A stretch of 64,000 bases of DNA from Mucilaginibacter sp. OK283 (GTDB lineage Bacteria > Bacteroidota > Bacteroidia > Sphingobacteriales > Sphingobacteriaceae), in NCBI RefSeq assembly GCF_900110415.1, contig NZ_FODR01000014.1, positions 1-64,000 of the forward strand, read 5' to 3'. The notes under the pieces were generated by a model, which ran no database searches, was not told the DNA's origin, and saw nothing but the letters and a program-made list of their open reading frames with translations. Shown piece after piece: positions 17,718 through 26,108 of this stretch. The translations under genes and the position numbers were made by a program. Position 1 is the stretch's first letter; each line of letters opens with the position of its first letter.

Positions 17718-20099
17718 TTAGTTCCTTAACACTTTTCCGCCTGTTAAAATAGATTGTATCCGCTCAAGCGTTTTCTTTTCGGCGCAAAGCGAAATAAAGG
17801 CTTCGCGCTCCAGGCCAAGCAAATACTCTTCGCTTACTATCGAGGGTTGAGACAGATCACCTCCCGAAAGCACATAGGCCAGCTTCTGGGATATTTTTAC
17901 GTCATGTTCGCTAATGTAGTTGCCGCTATACATCGTATTGGCGCCCACATATCCAAGGCCAAGGGCCTGCTTGCCCAATACCCTGATATCGCTGCGCGGA
18001 ATAGGCTGTACATATCCCTCATTTGCCATTTGCAGGCATTGTTGTTTTGCTTCGGCAAGCAACCTGTCGCGCGATACCACTACCACATCCCTTCCCTTTT
18101 TAAGGTACCCGAATTCAAAAGCCTCATAAGCCGATGTGGATACTTTTGCCTGGCCAATGGTTAAAAACCTGTCGCGGAAATTATTCAGCTCAACATCGCC
18201 TTCCTGTAACTCGTCTGAAAGCCGGAGGGCAAATTCTTTTGTTCCGCCGCCACCCGGTATCAAACCAACGCCAAATTCAACCAGGCCCATATACAATTCG
18301 GCATGGGCTACCACTTTATCAGCATGAAGGCACATTTCGCAGCCACCACCCAAAGCCATCTGGTGAGGGGCTATCACAACCGGGATGGATGAGTAACGGA
18401 TCCGCATCATGGTATTTTGGAAGGTTTTCACTACAATGTTCAGTTCATCAAACTCCTGTTCAACCGCCATCATAAATATCATACCTACATTTGCCCCGGC
18501 GCTAAAATTGGCTCCCTCGTTTGATATTACCAGGCCTTTGTAGCTGGTTTCGGCAAGGGTAATGGCTTTGTTGATGCCTTCAATTACCTCGCCGCCGATG
18601 GTATTCATTTTAGTATGAAACTCCAGGTTTAATATACCATCGCCAATATCGGTAATGGTGGTTCCGCTGTTTTTCCATACGGTATTTGTAGCGCGAATGG
18701 TATCCAGCAAAATAAGTCCTTCGGTTCCCGGAATTATTTTATAATCCTTAGCCGGAATATCGTAATACAAGCGTTTACCGTTCTCAATTTTGTAGAAGCT
18801 TTTTGCGCCTACGGCCAGCATATCATATACCCATTGGGCAGGTTTATTGCCGGCTGCTTCCATGGCTTTTACGGTATCTTCAACACCCAGTGCGTCCCAT
18901 TTTTCAAAAGGGCCCATTTCCCAGCCAAAGCCGGCCTTTGTGGCTGCATCTATTTTATAAAGCTCGTCGGCTATTTCGGGAATACGATTGCCGGCGTAAG
19001 CAAATAACTCGTAAAACGTTGCCCGGTAAAAATCACCGGCTTTATCTTTTGCAGCGATTAATATTTTGAGGCGGGCCGGGAGACTGTCAACTGCCTTAGT
19101 AGTTTCCAGCGAGGCGAATTTCACTTTCTGAGAGGGCTTATATTCCAGCGTTTTTAAATCGAGCGCGTAAAACTGGTTTACGCCGTCAACTTTTTCTTTT
19201 TTATAAAAACCCTGGCCTGTTTTACTGCCCAGCCAGTTGTTTTTTACCATGCCATCTACAAATGATGGCACCTTAAATAACTCTCTTGCTTCATCATCCG
19301 GTGCGTTTTGATAAAGGCCATTGGCTACGTGTACCATGGTATCTAAGCCCACCACATCATTGGTGCGGAATGTTGCCGATTTAGGATGACCTATTACCGG
19401 CCCGGTTAGCTTATCAACCTCTTCCACTGTCATACCGGTTTTCTCTACGTATTGCAGCACACTCATGATGCTGAACACCCCAATGCGGTTGCCGATAAAT
19501 GCAGGGGTGTCTTTAGCCAAAACGGTGGTTTTGCCAAGGTATTTGCTGCCATAGTCCATCAAAAAGTTAACCACGCTACCTAATGTTTCTTTTATGGGGA
19601 TGATCTCCAATAATTTTAAATACCGGGGCGGGTTAAAGAAGTGGCTGCCGCAAAAATGCTTTTTGAAATCATCGCTCCTGCCTTCGGCCATTAAATGTAT
19701 GGGGATGCCGGATGTGTTTGATGTGATGAGCGTGCCGGGTTTCCTGTATTTTTCTACCGTTTCAAATACCTGGCGTTTAATATCAAGGCGCTCAACAACT
19801 ACCTCGATAACCCAATCGCAGTCGGCAATTTTGGGCATATCGTCGGTAAAATTCCCGGTAGTGATGCGTTTGGCAAATGATTTTAGGTAAATGGGCGATG
19901 GATTGGATTTTAAGGCAAAATCCAGCGCATCATTAACAATTTTATTCCGGGCTTTTTTATCGTCCGGCGGGGCATCTTTAGGTACAATATCAAGCAACAG
20001 CACCTGTACGCCGGTATTTGCGAAATGGCAGGCTATACGGCTGCCCATCACTCCCGACCCCAGTACTGCAACTTTTTTTATAATTCGTTTAGCATCCAT
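17718..20099 (-). CDS. Bifunctional 3-hydroxyacyl-CoA dehydrogenase/enoyl-CoA hydratase (FadN order)
   Basis: The 793-residue fusion starts with the NAD-binding 3-hydroxyacyl-CoA dehydrogenase domain (VAVLGSGVMGSRIACHF, 11-27; SNTSGIPI; HFFNPPRYLKLLE). Two 3HCDH C-terminal domains come next. A C-terminal crotonase domain ends the protein (GANFSAGANVGM, then HQMALGGGCEMCLHAD and PGGGGTKEFALR). This dehydrogenase-first order is that of Bacillus FadN, the reverse of E. coli FadB. It performs hydration and NAD-dependent oxidation of the acyl chain. Thiolase follows after 28 bases, and the DUF2147 gene precedes it by 29 bases. Confidence 0.95.
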   Translation of the reverse strand: MDAKRIIKKVAVLGSGVMGSRIACHFANTGVQVLLLDIVPKDAPPDDKKARNKIVNDALDFALKSNPSPIYLKSFAKRITTGNFTDDMPKIADCDWVIEVVVERLDIKRQVFETVEKYRKPGTLITSNTSGIPIHLMAEGRSDDFKKHFCGSHFFNPPRYLKLLEIIPIKETLGSVVNFLMDYGSKYLGKTTVLAKDTPAFIGNRIGVFSIMSVLQYVEKTGMTVEEVDKLTGPVIGHPKSATFRTNDVVGLDTMVHVANGLYQNAPDDEARELFKVPSFVDGMVKNNWLGSKTGQGFYKKEKVDGVNQFYALDLKTLEYKPSQKVKFASLETTKAVDSLPARLKILIAAKDKAGDFYRATFYELFAYAGNRIPEIADELYKIDAATKAGFGWEMGPFEKWDALGVEDTVKAMEAAGNKPAQWVYDMLAVGAKSFYKIENGKRLYYDIPAKDYKIIPGTEGLILLDTIRATNTVWKNSGTTITDIGDGILNLEFHTKMNTIGGEVIEGINKAITLAETSYKGLVISNEGANFSAGANVGMIFMMAVEQEFDELNIVVKTFQNTMMRIRYSSIPVVIAPHQMALGGGCEMCLHADKVVAHAELYMGLVEFGVGLIPGGGGTKEFALRLSDELQEGDVELNNFRDRFLTIGQAKVSTSAYEAFEFGYLKKGRDVVVVSRDRLLAEAKQQCLQMANEGYVQPIPRSDIRVLGKQALGLGYVGANTMYSGNYISEHDVKISQKLAYVLSGGDLSQPSIVSEEYLLGLEREAFISLCAEKKTLERIQSILTGGKVLRN

Positions 20100-20128
20100 C
20101 GGTAAAGCTTGTTTATTAAATTCTAAAT

Positions 20129-20581
20129 TTATTCGGCCCGCGACCAGGTTGTAGTACGCCCAAACAGCGAAATGCCGATGTAGCCGCGGATATCTAAGGT
20201 TTTGCCCTTATAAGTTATTTTGCAGGAGTACGTTTTCCCGTTTAGCGGATCGTAAATGGTACCGCCTGTATACTTGTCGTCGCCATCTTTTTCAAAATCG
20301 GCCAAAACAGGTAAGCCCAACCGGGGCCTTGTGCGCAATTTTTCGTCAACGTTCATTTCGTCGACTTTTGGTTTGCCGTTTTTAAGGGGTTCTTTAAGCC
20401 ACACCACCTTGCCATAAAACTTACCATTGCTTTCTTTTGTGATCTGGATTTTAGCGCTTTTTACATCGTTATACCACATGCCCTCAATTCTGTCTGCCTG
20501 CGCTTTTACGCAAACGCTTACCGAGAGCAGACTTAGCAGGATTAGTGCAAAACGGATAGGTTGTTTTTTTGATACAGACAT
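20129..20581 (-). CDS. DUF2147 family secreted protein
   Basis: This 150-residue protein has a signal peptide (about 1-27, CVKAQA). A compact domain follows with GMWYNDVKSAKIQI, GKVVWLKEP, the NVDEKLRTRPRLGLPVL segment and GGTIYDPLNGKTYSCKI, the pattern of DUF2147. Members are periplasmic and often lie beside fatty-acid or lipid genes; no activity is established. Here it is the first gene of a tight unit with the bifunctional dehydrogenase and thiolase, so a link to lipid use is plausible but unproven. Confidence 0.85.
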   Translation of the reverse strand: MSVSKKQPIRFALILLSLLSVSVCVKAQADRIEGMWYNDVKSAKIQITKESNGKFYGKVVWLKEPLKNGKPKVDEMNVDEKLRTRPRLGLPVLADFEKDGDDKYTGGTIYDPLNGKTYSCKITYKGKTLDIRGYIGISLFGRTTTWSRAE

Positions 20582-20872
20582 TGTTTCAGGTATTATTTTT
20601 ACAAAAAAACCATCTCTTTTTTTGAGGCATATCCATGATTTTCAGATTTACAAATAGTAATCCCGGCATCAGAAGCCATCTCTCAATAAGAAACAGGTAG
20701 AATTATAAAATGATTAAAATAATTTAGCCCCGCTAATTAACGGGATGGTTTATAATAACAAATATCAGCTTATGCTACGCTTAACAAAGGTTAAAACGAC
20801 GGAAACATTTGTCAATATTTCGGAAATTAAAGTTAACCTCTTTTGTTTGATAATTGCGCTACTAAATAATAT

Positions 20873-20914
20873 TAAGTCGGAAGTTCTAAGTCTGAAGTCC
20901 TAAGCCGGAAGTAT
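20873..20914. repeat. Three tandem 14-bp degenerate direct repeats
   Basis: TAAGTCGGAAGTTC, TAAGTCTGAAGTCC and TAAGCCGGAAGTAT follow one another without gaps. Inverted CTTAAG-containing pieces come next (about 20921-20943) and run up to the stop of the acyl-CoA-binding protein gene. The remaining gap 20582-20872 is AT-rich and shows no gene; it probably holds the DUF2147 operon promoter, but no consensus box was found. Confidence 0.55.
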
Positions 20915-20938
20915 TATTTTTGACTTAAGATTTCCAAC

Positions 20939-21208
20939 TTAAGACTGTCCGCCTTTCAGGGTTGCTACCAAATCAATATATAGTTGCATTGCAACATCGG
21001 CTGCCATACCCTTCTGTTTTAGCCAGGCGTCATATTTTGCCTTGGCCACAAAATCAAACATACCCGGAGTATTTTGAGTATTAATATCCCCTTCTGTTGC
21101 CTGTTTGTATAGGCTATATAAGCTTAGCAATATTTCGTTATCCGGTTTTGACGGCAGTTGCTTGCTTTCGGCAACCGCCTTTTCAAAGGCATCTTTTAAG
21201 TCGGTCAT
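20939..21208 (-). CDS. Acyl-CoA-binding protein (ACBP)
   Basis: This 89-residue four-helix protein matches the acyl-CoA-binding protein family. SLYSLYKQATEGDIN (29-43) supplies Y31, Y34 and K35; AKAKYDAWLKQKGM (55-68) supplies K58 (Tyr59 where animals have Trp); AMQLYIDLV supplies Y77. These positions bind the acyl-CoA adenine and phosphate in characterised ACBPs. It would buffer acyl-CoA esters in the cytoplasm. The gene lies 10 bases downstream of the thioesterase gene. Soluble ACBPs are standard in eukaryotes and patchy in bacteria. Confidence 0.92.
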   Translation of the reverse strand: MTDLKDAFEKAVAESKQLPSKPDNEILLSLYSLYKQATEGDINTQNTPGMFDFVAKAKYDAWLKQKGMAADVAMQLYIDLVATLKGGQS

Positions 21209-21218
21209 GGTTTAATTA

Positions 21219-21668
21219 TTAGTTGCTGGCAGTATTGCGCTCTTCAATATAATCACTACTCCGGGGTGCATTCATAAACATCTGGCTTAGTTCTGCGGGC
21301 AATATGGCAAGCCTGCGTTTTTCCATATCTATCCAGGCACCTTCGGCATTTACTATTGCGGCTTTAACACCATCGCCCCGGTATAACTCGTGCCTGATTG
21401 CCCAGCGGGAGCCGTCGGGCCGCGAGCTTATAAGTTCGCAGCTTACCCGGATCAGGTCATTAATCCCAATCTCGCGCAGGTAAATCAATTCTTCCCGGAA
21501 CAGTACGGGCCCTATTTTATATTCGTAAAGTTTGGGGAGTTTTAAACCCAGGTTTTCCAGCATGGTTATACGTGCCTGTGCTGCAAAATCGGCATAAGCA
21601 GAATGCCGCATGTGCTGGTTTGAATCTATTTGCGACCATAGTACCTGGCCTTCATAAAAAAATTCCAT
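21219..21668 (-). CDS. Acyl-CoA thioesterase, 4HBT/YbgC-like hotdog protein
   Basis: This is a 149-residue single hotdog-fold protein. The N-terminal motif WSQIDSNQHMRHSAYADF places D15 at the catalytic aspartate position of 4-hydroxybenzoyl-CoA thioesterase/YbgC/FadM proteins, followed by the long hotdog helix. It would hydrolyse acyl-CoA to free acid plus CoA, perhaps relieving CoA trapping in beta-oxidation. It sits between etfA (13-base gap) and the acyl-CoA-binding protein gene. Chain-length preference is not visible. Confidence 0.85.
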   Translation of the reverse strand: MEFFYEGQVLWSQIDSNQHMRHSAYADFAAQARITMLENLGLKLPKLYEYKIGPVLFREELIYLREIGINDLIRVSCELISSRPDGSRWAIRHELYRGDGVKAAIVNAEGAWIDMEKRRLAILPAELSQMFMNAPRSSDYIEERNTASN

Positions 21669-21681
21669 AACCCTTATTGTT

Positions 21682-22659
21682 TTATTTATGCTGTTGCTTA
21701 AACTTCCTGACGGCTGCTGTCAGTCTTGGTAAAATCTCCATGGCATCGCCTACAACACCGTAATTGGCAGCTTTAAAAAAAGGAGCTTCGGGATCTTTGT
21801 TAATCACTACAATGATTTTTGAACCGTTAACGCCCGCCAGGTGTTGTATAGCGCCTGATATCCCTACTGCTATATAAAGATTTGGGCGAACTGTACCGCC
21901 TGTTTGGCCAACATGCTCGTGATGTGGCCGCCAGTGCGAATCGGCCACCGGGCGCGAGCAGGCTGTGGCAGCACCCAGTTCTTTTGCCAGTTCTTCCAGT
22001 ATTCCCCAGTTTTCGGGCCCTTTCATGCCGCGCCCGCCGGAGACAACCAGTTCGGCGTCAGCAAGCGCCACCTCGCCGGTTACTTTATTTACAGCTTTCA
22101 CTTTTACACCGAAATCTTCTTCGCCAAAGCTTACATCCAATTGCTCTATAACTGCTTTCCCTTGAATTTTGGCTGCCGGGAAAGTATTCGGCATCAGCAT
22201 AATTACCTTTATATCGCTTAAAATATTCACATAGGCGAAAGCCTTGCCCGAGAATACGGCTTTTTTGATCACAAATCCTTTTTCGGTATCGGGATACGAC
22301 AATGCACCCGCCACCAGGCCGGCCCCTAATTTCACGGCCACCCGCGGGGCAACCATCCTGCCGCCGATGTCATGAAGCGTTATAATTATTTTACTCCCCT
22401 CCTTTTGAGCTGCAGCTATCACCGCGCCGGCGTAAGCCCGTGCATGCAGCTCGTTTAAACGGCTATCAGCAACATGTAAAACTTTTTGAGCGCCATATTC
22501 ACCAAGGCTCTCCATTTCGGCAGCGGCAACGGTGCCTAAAACAAGGGCAGTTACCGCGGTACCCGTTTGCTTAGCTATGTGTGCGGCATAGTGTAGCGCC
22601 TCAAAATTTTTCTTTTTAATCGTTCCCCCGGTATGTTCTATCAATACAATTACAGACAT
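21682..22659 (-). CDS. etfA: Electron transfer flavoprotein, alpha subunit
   Basis: The 325-residue subunit binds FAD and, with EtfB, carries electrons from acyl-CoA dehydrogenase toward the quinone pool. The C-terminal FAD domain is intact: SGGRGMKG (207-214), SRPVAD (235-240), GQTGGTVRPNLY (251-262), GISGAIQH (266-273) and INKDPEAPFF. It begins 60 bases after etfB. Confidence 0.96.
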   Translation of the reverse strand: MSVIVLIEHTGGTIKKKNFEALHYAAHIAKQTGTAVTALVLGTVAAAEMESLGEYGAQKVLHVADSRLNELHARAYAGAVIAAAQKEGSKIIITLHDIGGRMVAPRVAVKLGAGLVAGALSYPDTEKGFVIKKAVFSGKAFAYVNILSDIKVIMLMPNTFPAAKIQGKAVIEQLDVSFGEEDFGVKVKAVNKVTGEVALADAELVVSGGRGMKGPENWGILEELAKELGAATACSRPVADSHWRPHHEHVGQTGGTVRPNLYIAVGISGAIQHLAGVNGSKIIVVINKDPEAPFFKAANYGVVGDAMEILPRLTAAVRKFKQQHK

Positions 22660-22719
22660 TTTTTTAAGTTTTTTGGTTTGAGAAATGCCCGGTACAGGTA
22701 GCGGGCAAAAAATAAGCTA

Positions 22720-23463
22720 TCAGATTACTTTGGCCTCGATATGCAGCAATGCTACCAGCTCGTCCATATCATCGGGGCTTACCAGTTTAATCCCGGCTTT
22801 GGCCGGCGGTAATTCATAAGACAGTATTTGGGTAAGCGGTGCTATTTTAGTGGGCACAACAACCTTTAACGGGCGTGTACGCGCAGCCATTATACCACGC
22901 ATGTTGGGTATGCGCGCCTCGGCAACTCCTTTTTGGCAGGATATTACCACGGGTAAATTACAGGCATCAGTTTCTTCGCCGCCTTCTATTTCACGGGTTA
23001 CCACTGCCCCATTATCTTCCACTTGTATCCCCGTTGCAAAACCAATGTAATTGATATCCAGCAATCCGGCCAGCATGGTACCTGTAGTGCCGTTATTGTA
23101 ATCGATAGATTCCTTGCCGCATAAAATAAGATCGTAAGCGCCCCCGGCAGCATACTCCGCTATATAACCGGCGGTTTCATACGGATCATCGCTATCGGCA
23201 TCAATGCGGATGGCTTCATCGCCACCCAATGCAAGCGCTTTCCTGATCACCGGCTCGACATTGGCAGAACCAACAGTTACAAGGTGAACCTCAGTAGCTA
23301 TACCGGTTTCCTTTAGTTCAATTGCCCGGATGAGGGCATACCATTCATCGTAAGGGTTAATTACGTAAGTAACACCATCGCTGCTGATGGCGGTGTTATT
23401 GTTTTTTAACACAATTTTAGTACTGGTATCCGGTACCTGGCTTATACAAACTAATACTTTCAT
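22720..23463 (-). CDS. etfB: Electron transfer flavoprotein, beta subunit
   Basis: This 247-residue partner of EtfA has the AMP-binding beta-subunit pattern: MKVLVCISQVPDT, then NPYDEWYALIRAIELKE, LCGKESIDYNNGTTGTMLAGLL and the conserved RIPNMRGIMAARTRP segment. It lies between the acyl-CoA dehydrogenase gene, separated by a repeat-filled 437-base gap, and etfA. It may have its own promoter within that gap. Confidence 0.96.
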   Translation of the reverse strand: MKVLVCISQVPDTSTKIVLKNNNTAISSDGVTYVINPYDEWYALIRAIELKETGIATEVHLVTVGSANVEPVIRKALALGGDEAIRIDADSDDPYETAGYIAEYAAGGAYDLILCGKESIDYNNGTTGTMLAGLLDINYIGFATGIQVEDNGAVVTREIEGGEETDACNLPVVISCQKGVAEARIPNMRGIMAARTRPLKVVVPTKIAPLTQILSYELPPAKAGIKLVSPDDMDELVALLHIEAKVI

Positions 23464-23534
23464 TATTAGATTTTTATTTTTTAGGTTGATGTTGTTAAAA
23501 CGGCGGGGATTCCCCCCTGACCTTTTCTATCTTT

Positions 23535-23581
23535 TGTCATCCTGACTGGTGAAATCCGTAGATTTTGAAGAGGAAATGACA
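23535..23581. repeat. Short inverted intergenic repeat, type A copy 1
   Basis: It is bounded by TGTCAT and ATGACA. The inside resembles the copy at 23597-23645 (…CCTGA…GAAATC…TTTTGAAGAGGAA). It sits between etfB and the acyl-CoA dehydrogenase gene. Confidence 0.6.
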
Positions 23582-23596
23582 TTCAAAATAAAAGAC

Positions 23597-23645
23597 TGTC
23601 ATCCTGAGTGATAAAATTTCACGAAATTCTGAAGCGGAAATGACA
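23597..23645. repeat. Short inverted intergenic repeat, type A copy 2
   Basis: Same outline as copy 1 (TGTCATCCTGA…TCTGAAGCGGAAATGACA), with inner bases diverged. The ends are inverted repeats, so it can fold as a hairpin. Confidence 0.6.
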
Positions 23646-23658
23646 TCAAAAATAAAGA

Positions 23659-23746
23659 CTGTCATGCTGAGGAACTAAGCATCTATTCGCGAACTTTTCT
23701 ATCGGTCATGCATAGCTGATAGATCCTTCGTACCTCAGGATGACAG
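23659..23746. repeat. Inverted intergenic repeat, type B copy 1
   Basis: The ends CTGTCATGCTGAGGAA and (reverse complement) CCTCAGGATGACAG are inverted. The interior carries AAGCATCTATTCGCGAAC. A 71-base internal part recurs 79 bases further on with few changes. Confidence 0.7.
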
Positions 23747-23755
23747 GAAAATTGG

Positions 23756-23826
23756 AAGCATCTATTCGCGAACTTTTCTATCGGTCATGCACAGCTGACA
23801 GATCCTTCGTTCCTCAGGATGACAGA
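23756..23826. repeat. Intergenic repeat, type B partial copy 2
   Basis: A direct tandem copy of 23677-23747 with about five substitutions, lacking the left inverted end. It starts at AAGCATCTATTCGCG and ends at TCAGGATGACAG. Confidence 0.7.
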
Positions 23827-23900
23827 AAAATTGGACATGTTATTTTCCGCGTCAGAGTCATCATGGATTTTACCACTCAATATGACAGTCTTTCCCCGGC

Positions 23901-25697
23901 TTAAAAACAATATTTATTTTCGGCTATCAGTTTTGCGGCAACGTTCCTGCGTGCCTGGGTGGTATTAAAATCTTCGGTTTTGGTGAAGCGCTTAAGTCCC
24001 ATCAGCATCATTCTTCTTTCATCGCCTTCGGCAAACGAGTTTAATGCTTCCCGGCCGGCTTTTGCAAGATGTTCTGCCGCATCGTTAATATATACGCGCA
24101 TGATATCCAACTGTTCTTTACAAGCTTCTTCACCCCTTAAACCCACCAGCTTTTCTACCCGCAGTTGCAACGATTCGCTCACATAAAGTTCTATCAGCAT
24201 ATCGGCCAGGTTCATCAGCACCTCTTGTTCTTTACCCAATTGTGTCATCAGTTTTTGCACGGCCGCGCCTGCTACCATCAATATGGCCTTTTTAAAATTG
24301 GCTATGTATTTCTTTTCTTTAGCAAACAGTCCATCATCTTCGGCTGCACCAAAATCGGGGATGCTTACCAGTTCGCCGGCTACTTTTTGGGCCGGGCCCA
24401 TCAGGTCAAGTTCACCCTTCATGGCGCGTTTAAGCATCATATCAACCGTTAACAAGCGGTTAATTTCATTAGTGCCCTCGAAGATCCGGTTAATCCTCGA
24501 ATCGCGATACGCTCTGTCCATTGGTGCCTCGGCGCTGTATCCCATCCCGCCGTAAATCTGTACGCCTTCGTCGGTTACATAATCCAAAACTTCGGATGCG
24601 TGAACTTTAAGGATTGCCGCTTCTATAGCATATTGCTCGGTTCCTTTTAATTTAGCTTTGGTTTCATCAAGCCCCGATGCCATTAACATTTCGGTAGCTT
24701 CCTCCATATTCTGACAGGCCCTGTAAACAGCCGATTCTGAAGCATAAGTGCGGATAGCCTGTTGGGCCAGCTTGTATCTTATAGCCCCGTACTTCGAAAT
24801 CTGGCGGCCAAACTGTTCGCGTTCATTGGCGTAACGTACAGATGCGGTAATTACATCTTTGCTTGCCCCTACCGTCCCACCGCCTAATTTGATACGGCCG
24901 AGATTTAATATATTAACCGCTATCTTGAACCCATTCTGACGTTCGGACAGCAGGTTCTCAACCGGTACTTTGCAATCGTTAAAAAACACCTGCCGGGTCG
25001 AGCTCCCTTTGATACCCATTTTGTGTTCTTCGGTATTCAGCGAGAGGCCTTCAAAATCTTTTTCGACAATAAAGGCGCTTAGGTTTTCATCATCATCTAT
25101 TTTGGCAAAAACGGTAAATACATCGGCGAAGCCCGCATTGGTGATCCACATTTTTTGACCTGTGATGAGATAATGTTTACCATCAGCAGACAGCTTCGCC
25201 TTTGTTTTGCCCGAGTTGGCATCTGAGCCTGCGGCTGGTTCGGTTAGGCAATAAGCGCCTTTCCACTCGCCGCTTGCCAGTTTAGGAACATATTTTTGTT
25301 TTTGCGCTTCGGTACCGTAGTATAGTATCGGCATGGTGCCTATACCTGTGTGTGCCGAAAACGCTACTGAAAACGAATGCCCGGCCCCCAGTTTCTCGGT
25401 AACCAGCATAGATGTTTTAAAATCTTTACCAAAACCGCCGTATTCTTCAGGTACCGATATGCCTAACAACCCAAGCGCGCCAGCCTCGTCCATTAAATGC
25501 CGCATCAGTCCTTCCTCCTGCTCGTCAATACGCTGCAGGTTGGGTGTAACCTGCTGGGCAAGAAAATTGGTACATGTTTCGGCAATCATCAACTGCTCTT
25601 CATTCCATTCTTCGGGAATAAAAATGCTGTCTGCAGAAGTCTCCCGGATCAGAAACTCCCCTCCTTTTATGGCTTTCATTGGTTCAGTGGCATTCAT
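23901..25697 (-). CDS. Acyl-CoA dehydrogenase
   Basis: This 598-residue FAD enzyme introduces the trans-2 double bond. YCLTEPAAGSDA (149-160) and WITNAGF bind flavin and substrate, QIYGGMGYS (380-388) lies by the FAD, and E407 in RIFEGTNEINRL is the catalytic base position. A C-terminal extension of about 170 residues, as in VLCAD/ACAD9-like bacterial proteins, suggests long-chain substrates and possible membrane association. It is the most upstream enzyme gene of the cluster. Electrons would pass to the EtfAB encoded next. No promoter box was found in 25698-25757. Confidence 0.94.
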   Translation of the reverse strand: MNATEPMKAIKGGEFLIRETSADSIFIPEEWNEEQLMIAETCTNFLAQQVTPNLQRIDEQEEGLMRHLMDEAGALGLLGISVPEEYGGFGKDFKTSMLVTEKLGAGHSFSVAFSAHTGIGTMPILYYGTEAQKQKYVPKLASGEWKGAYCLTEPAAGSDANSGKTKAKLSADGKHYLITGQKMWITNAGFADVFTVFAKIDDDENLSAFIVEKDFEGLSLNTEEHKMGIKGSSTRQVFFNDCKVPVENLLSERQNGFKIAVNILNLGRIKLGGGTVGASKDVITASVRYANEREQFGRQISKYGAIRYKLAQQAIRTYASESAVYRACQNMEEATEMLMASGLDETKAKLKGTEQYAIEAAILKVHASEVLDYVTDEGVQIYGGMGYSAEAPMDRAYRDSRINRIFEGTNEINRLLTVDMMLKRAMKGELDLMGPAQKVAGELVSIPDFGAAEDDGLFAKEKKYIANFKKAILMVAGAAVQKLMTQLGKEQEVLMNLADMLIELYVSESLQLRVEKLVGLRGEEACKEQLDIMRVYINDAAEHLAKAGREALNSFAEGDERRMMLMGLKRFTKTEDFNTTQARRNVAAKLIAENKYCF

Positions 25698-25907
25698 AAA
25701 TAAGTATTTAATGGTTGTGTTTTGTCTCGTTTTAAAATTTAGCCGATTATATTAATCACTATGTTATATCAGTAATTATCAGCATGTAACATGCGCCCCG
25801 GTTTAAAGAGCTGCAATTGGTTTTATAATCAGGAGTAAAATTAGCAGCGATGTTAAACTAAAGAAAGGGCTGCAATGCGGAGATATTAGTCAAAAAGTCG
25901 GATTGGG

Positions 25908-25949
25908 GTTGATTGGGTGAGTGGTTGATTGGGTTGGATTGAGTTGATT
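25908..25949. repeat. Left arm of a permuted inverted repeat
   Basis: Built of GTTGATTGGG-type words: unit GTTGATTGGGTGAGTG followed by GTTGATTGGGTTGGATTGA. Both units recur inverted in the right arm (26060-26103), but in swapped order. Confidence 0.65.
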
Positions 25950-26059
25950 AGGTTGGAATAGTTAAGAGACGATCAGAATTAAGCTACATTGCTGTTGAGT
26001 TGTTCTGAACCGGATCAAACAGATTTTCCTGAATTTGATTTGAATCAACTTAATAACTT

Positions 26060-26103
26060 AATCAACCACTCACCCAATCAACTCAATCCAACCCAATCAA
26101 CCA
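26060..26103. repeat. Right arm of a permuted inverted repeat
   Basis: It holds a 23-bp perfect inverse of 25908-25930 (at 26060-26082) overlapping a 28-bp perfect inverse of 25922-25949 (at 26076-26103). It ends just before the AraC gene stop at 26109. The 110 bases between the arms show no gene. Confidence 0.65.
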
Positions 26104-26108
26104 CCCAC

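Noticed and set aside
23535..23834. CRISPR array
   Set aside because: The repeats are few, are of two different families, and have no unique spacers of regular length; no cas gene is nearby.
20129..25697. Many long plus-strand open frames opposite the beta-oxidation genes
   Set aside because: They mirror codon structure of well-supported minus-strand genes and show no independent domain features.
25761..25792. ATGTTA/TAACAT inverted pair upstream of the acyl-CoA dehydrogenase gene as an operator
   Set aside because: Six-base arms with a 20-base spacer in AT-rich DNA are expected by chance, and the sequence differs from the palindrome upstream of the FadL-type gene.
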